DNA of 32,872 bases from Acidimicrobiaceae bacterium. Its GTDB lineage: Bacteria; Actinomycetota; Acidimicrobiia; Acidimicrobiales; RAAP-2. Within the stretch, counting starts at the first letter, position 1. Every line of letters starts with the position of its first letter. Location: assembly GCA_003164275.1 (NCBI GenBank), contig PLSY01000270.1, positions 1 through 32,872 of the forward strand. Direction: 5' to 3'. The translations under genes and the position numbers were made by a program. Below are positions 31,190 to 32,872 of this stretch, in pieces. The notes under the pieces are model-generated. The model was not told the DNA's origin. It ran no database searches and saw only the letters and a program-made list of their open reading frames with translations.

Positions 31190-31570
31190 TCAGAGCAGCC
31201 GGCGACGGATACCGTCGATCAGCCGCGTTTCGTTGAAGTTCAGAATTAAGCCAACGCGAAGACCGCTAATCTTCAGATAAGTCAGCAATTGCGCTTCATG
31301 AAGCGGATGGATTGCCTGGACTGATTTAATTTCCAAAATCAACGCCTCTTCCACGACGACGTCCGCGACCAGTTCGCAGTCAGTTGGTTCGCCTTTATAA
31401 ATGACAGGAAGTCGGCGTTGCCTGACAAACGCCAGTCCCCCATTGGACAGTTCTCGGCAGAGGCAAGCCTCATAAACCGATTCCAGCAAACCCGGTCCCA
31501 ACGTTCTATGCACCTCAATCGCGCAACCGATCACGCGGCGCGAATACGGATCGGCGTCGAGCAGTCCCAT
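31190..31570 (-). CDS. GxxExxY protein (PD-(D/E)XK-like fold)
   Basis: This is a 126-aa protein of the GxxExxY family, named for the motif seen here as GPGLLESVYEACL (about 25-37). The second half has VADVVVEEALILEIKSV, which fits the D...ExK pattern of the PD-(D/E)XK nuclease fold, then an NFN segment near the end. No biological role is established. The ATG directly follows a repeat unit (31571-31595) whose minus-strand reading, cacgaaggacacgaag, commonly sits before such genes. The stop codon abuts the pntB stop with no gap. Family members are scattered in Planctomycetes, Verrucomicrobia and Proteobacteria, and are unexpected in an actinobacterial context. Confidence 0.85.
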   Translation of the reverse strand: MGLLDADPYSRRVIGCAIEVHRTLGPGLLESVYEACLCRELSNGGLAFVRQRRLPVIYKGEPTDCELVADVVVEEALILEIKSVQAIHPLHEAQLLTYLKISGLRVGLILNFNETRLIDGIRRRLL

Positions 31571-31595
31571 CTTCGTGTCCTTCGTGCCTTCGTGG
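31571..31595 (-). repeat. GxxExxY-associated repeat, copy 1
   Basis: A 25-bp element with the internal cttcgtg period of three units, placed directly before the GxxExxY start codon. It is an inverted, 23/25 identical copy of 31690-31714. Confidence 0.65.
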
Positions 31596-31689
31596 TTTAA
31601 AAATAGCTGGCGCTGGTTAAGGATTCCTGAATCGAAATGGGGCCTCCCACGGCCAAGGTTCGCGCATGTTTAAGCGCCCGGTTCTTTCA

Positions 31690-31714
31690 CCACGAAGGCA
31701 CGAAGCTCACGAAG
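31690..31714 (+). repeat. GxxExxY-associated repeat, copy 2
   Basis: A 25-bp element (ccacgaaggcacgaag then ctcacgaag) in opposite orientation to copy 1, with two mismatches. It lies in the 296-bp stretch 31571-31866, which otherwise contains no supported gene; short frames ending in LRAFVV are read-throughs of the repeat. Confidence 0.6.
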
Positions 31715-31866
31715 AAACGCCGGATTGATCTTTTCCCCGGCGGCATCGCGGTAACTGACTCGATCGATGGCGGCGAAATCGGACCGTCGGCGATCACGCT
31801 CTTCGCCGGTTGAAGACTCTCGGATTCGGGCGCACTGTCGATAGCAGCACGGCACTGAGGAGCCAA

Positions 31867-32872
31867 ATGGCGGATTTCACCAGTTCAGGCACGTGCCACG
31901 TGTTGCTGATCTATCCGCGGTTCGGCGCGGCGACATTCTGGAACTACTCCTCCGCCTGCGAGATGGTCGGCGCGCGTTATCCCGCGGCCCCACTCGGTCT
32001 GATCACCCTTGCCGCCACGCTGCCGCGCCACTGGGAACTTCGCCTGGTCAATCGCAACACCGAGGAACTCTCCGACGCCGACCTCGATTGGGCGGACATG
32101 GTGATGACCGGCGGCATGATGGCGCAGCAGGTCGATACGCTGGAACTGATCGCGTTGGCCCAAAGGCATGGCAAACCGGTGGTCGTCGGCGGCCCCGATC
32201 CGACCTCCAGCCCCGAGGTTTACGCCGCCGCCGACTTCCGGGTCCTTGGCGAAGTTGAAGGGATCGTCGACACATTCGTCGCCGCCTGGGAGTCGGGGGA
32301 GCGGTCCGGTTGCTTTACCGCGCCGAAGTTCACCATCGATGTCACGCTGTCGCCCATTCCGCGCTTCGATCTGTTGAAGTTCGATCAGTACTTATATGTC
32401 GGCGTGCAGTATTCGCGCGGCTGCCCGTTTACCTGTGAGTTCTGCGACATCATCGAACTCTACGGCCGGGTGCCACGCGCCAAAACAACCTCCCAAATGC
32501 TCGCCGAACTCGAGACCCTCTATCAACTGGGCTATCGCGGGCACGTCGATTTCGTCGATGACAATCTGATCGGCAACAAAAAGGCGCTGCGGACGTTACT
32601 GCCGGAGCTCGCGCTTTGGCTCAAGGAACGGGACTATCCGTTCGAATTCTCGACCGAAGCCTCGATCAACATGTCGGACGATGACGAGTTGCTGCGGCTG
32701 ATGCGAGAGGCGAATTTCTTCGCCATCTTCGTCGGCATCGAAAGTCCGGATCCAAAAACCCTTGTCCACACCAAGAAAAAGCAAAACACCAGACGCAGCC
32801 TGGCGAACAGCGTGCACAAGATTTACCGCGCCGGGATGTTCGTTACCGCCGGCTTCATCGTCGGCTTCGACA
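31867..32872 (+). CDS. B12-binding radical SAM protein, N-terminal part (runs off the window)
   Basis: The first 335 residues are present and open to the window end. Residues about 9-145 form a cobalamin-binding Rossmann domain (HVLLIYPRFG, YPAAPLGLITLAA, DMVMTGGMMAQQ, VVVGGPDPTSSPE). The radical SAM core begins near 170 with the cluster motif C186-P-F-T-C190-E-F-C193 (CxxxCxxC), then FVDDNLIGNKKA and FVGIESP. The arrangement and CDIIELYGRVPR stretch match the DUF4070 group that includes the hopanoid methylase HpnP, but the substrate cannot be assigned from this part. The ATG has a GAGGAG Shine-Dalgarno 6 nt upstream. Codon use is mixed and unlike the actinobacterial part of the window. Confidence 0.88.
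   Translation, partial: MADFTSSGTCHVLLIYPRFGAATFWNYSSACEMVGARYPAAPLGLITLAATLPRHWELRLVNRNTEELSDADLDWADMVMTGGMMAQQVDTLELIALAQRHGKPVVVGGPDPTSSPEVYAAADFRVLGEVEGIVDTFVAAWESGERSGCFTAPKFTIDVTLSPIPRFDLLKFDQYLYVGVQYSRGCPFTCEFCDIIELYGRVPRAKTTSQMLAELETLYQLGYRGHVDFVDDNLIGNKKALRTLLPELALWLKERDYPFEFSTEASINMSDDDELLRLMREANFFAIFVGIESPDPKTLVHTKKKQNTRRSLANSVHKIYRAGMFVTAGFIVGFD

Noticed and set aside
31418..31855. Short frames ending in LRAFVV near the GxxExxY gene
   Set aside because: These residues are simply the translated cttcgtg-type repeat.

Overview
The window reads as high-GC actinobacterial chromosome, most likely Acidimicrobiia. The evidence is GCC-rich codon use, GTG/TTG starts, several apparently leaderless genes, secreted proteins built from 'GYWLVxxDGGIFxFGDAxFYGS' repeats, and many acyl-CoA and steroid-catabolism genes related to those of mycobacteria. 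No taxonomic search was possible, so this placement is inference. The last ~2 kb (from about 30,880) has different codon use and gene content and may not belong to the same genome.

Layout. 1-2100: the 3' end of tadA, then an ABC exporter pair on the minus strand. 2090-3630: two divergent TetR regulators, the first KstR-like. 3818-5500: a secreted CAP-domain protein with six ~42-residue repeats. 5657-8915: an N-acyl-D-amino-acid deacylase-type amidohydrolase, divergent from an MscS channel that is coupled to a Thr-rich membrane-anchored protein. 8962-12250: a minus-strand group with an SDR, a 46-aa small ORF and an alpha/beta acyl-CoA dehydrogenase pair. 12494-13930: a secreted CHAP-type peptidase with the same repeats as the CAP protein. 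14042-17588: a second acyl-CoA dehydrogenase pair, divergent from a FadA5-like thiolase. 17608-22059: a PAS/GGDEF/EAL protein and a ketosynthase. 22401-27032: echA20-ipdA-ipdB-ipdC, divergent from an SDR. This is the steroid C/D-ring (HIP) degradation block in the same gene order as Mycobacterium tuberculosis. 27195-28091: a stand-alone EAL protein. 28216-31189: a three-gene proton-translocating transhydrogenase operon. 31190-32872: a GxxExxY protein and the start of a B12-binding radical SAM protein.

How the genes fit together. The ACAD pairs, thiolase, SDRs, hydratase and Ipd proteins form a beta-oxidation and ring-opening toolkit for steroid-like acyl-CoAs. Four intergenic regions beside these genes share a 15-bp palindrome, CTGAC-N5-GTCAG (two copies imperfect). 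In two of them the site sits at exactly the same place relative to a leaderless promoter. This looks like one dispersed regulon whose regulator is not evident here.

Best leads: the shared operator; a possible mutually exclusive RNA hairpin covering the start codon of the SDR at 12250; an abrupt codon-use switch inside pntB that suggests a chimeric join or recombination; an unannotated 46-aa ORF between an operator and an ACAD gene; and a probable 1-bp frameshift at the start of the MscS gene.
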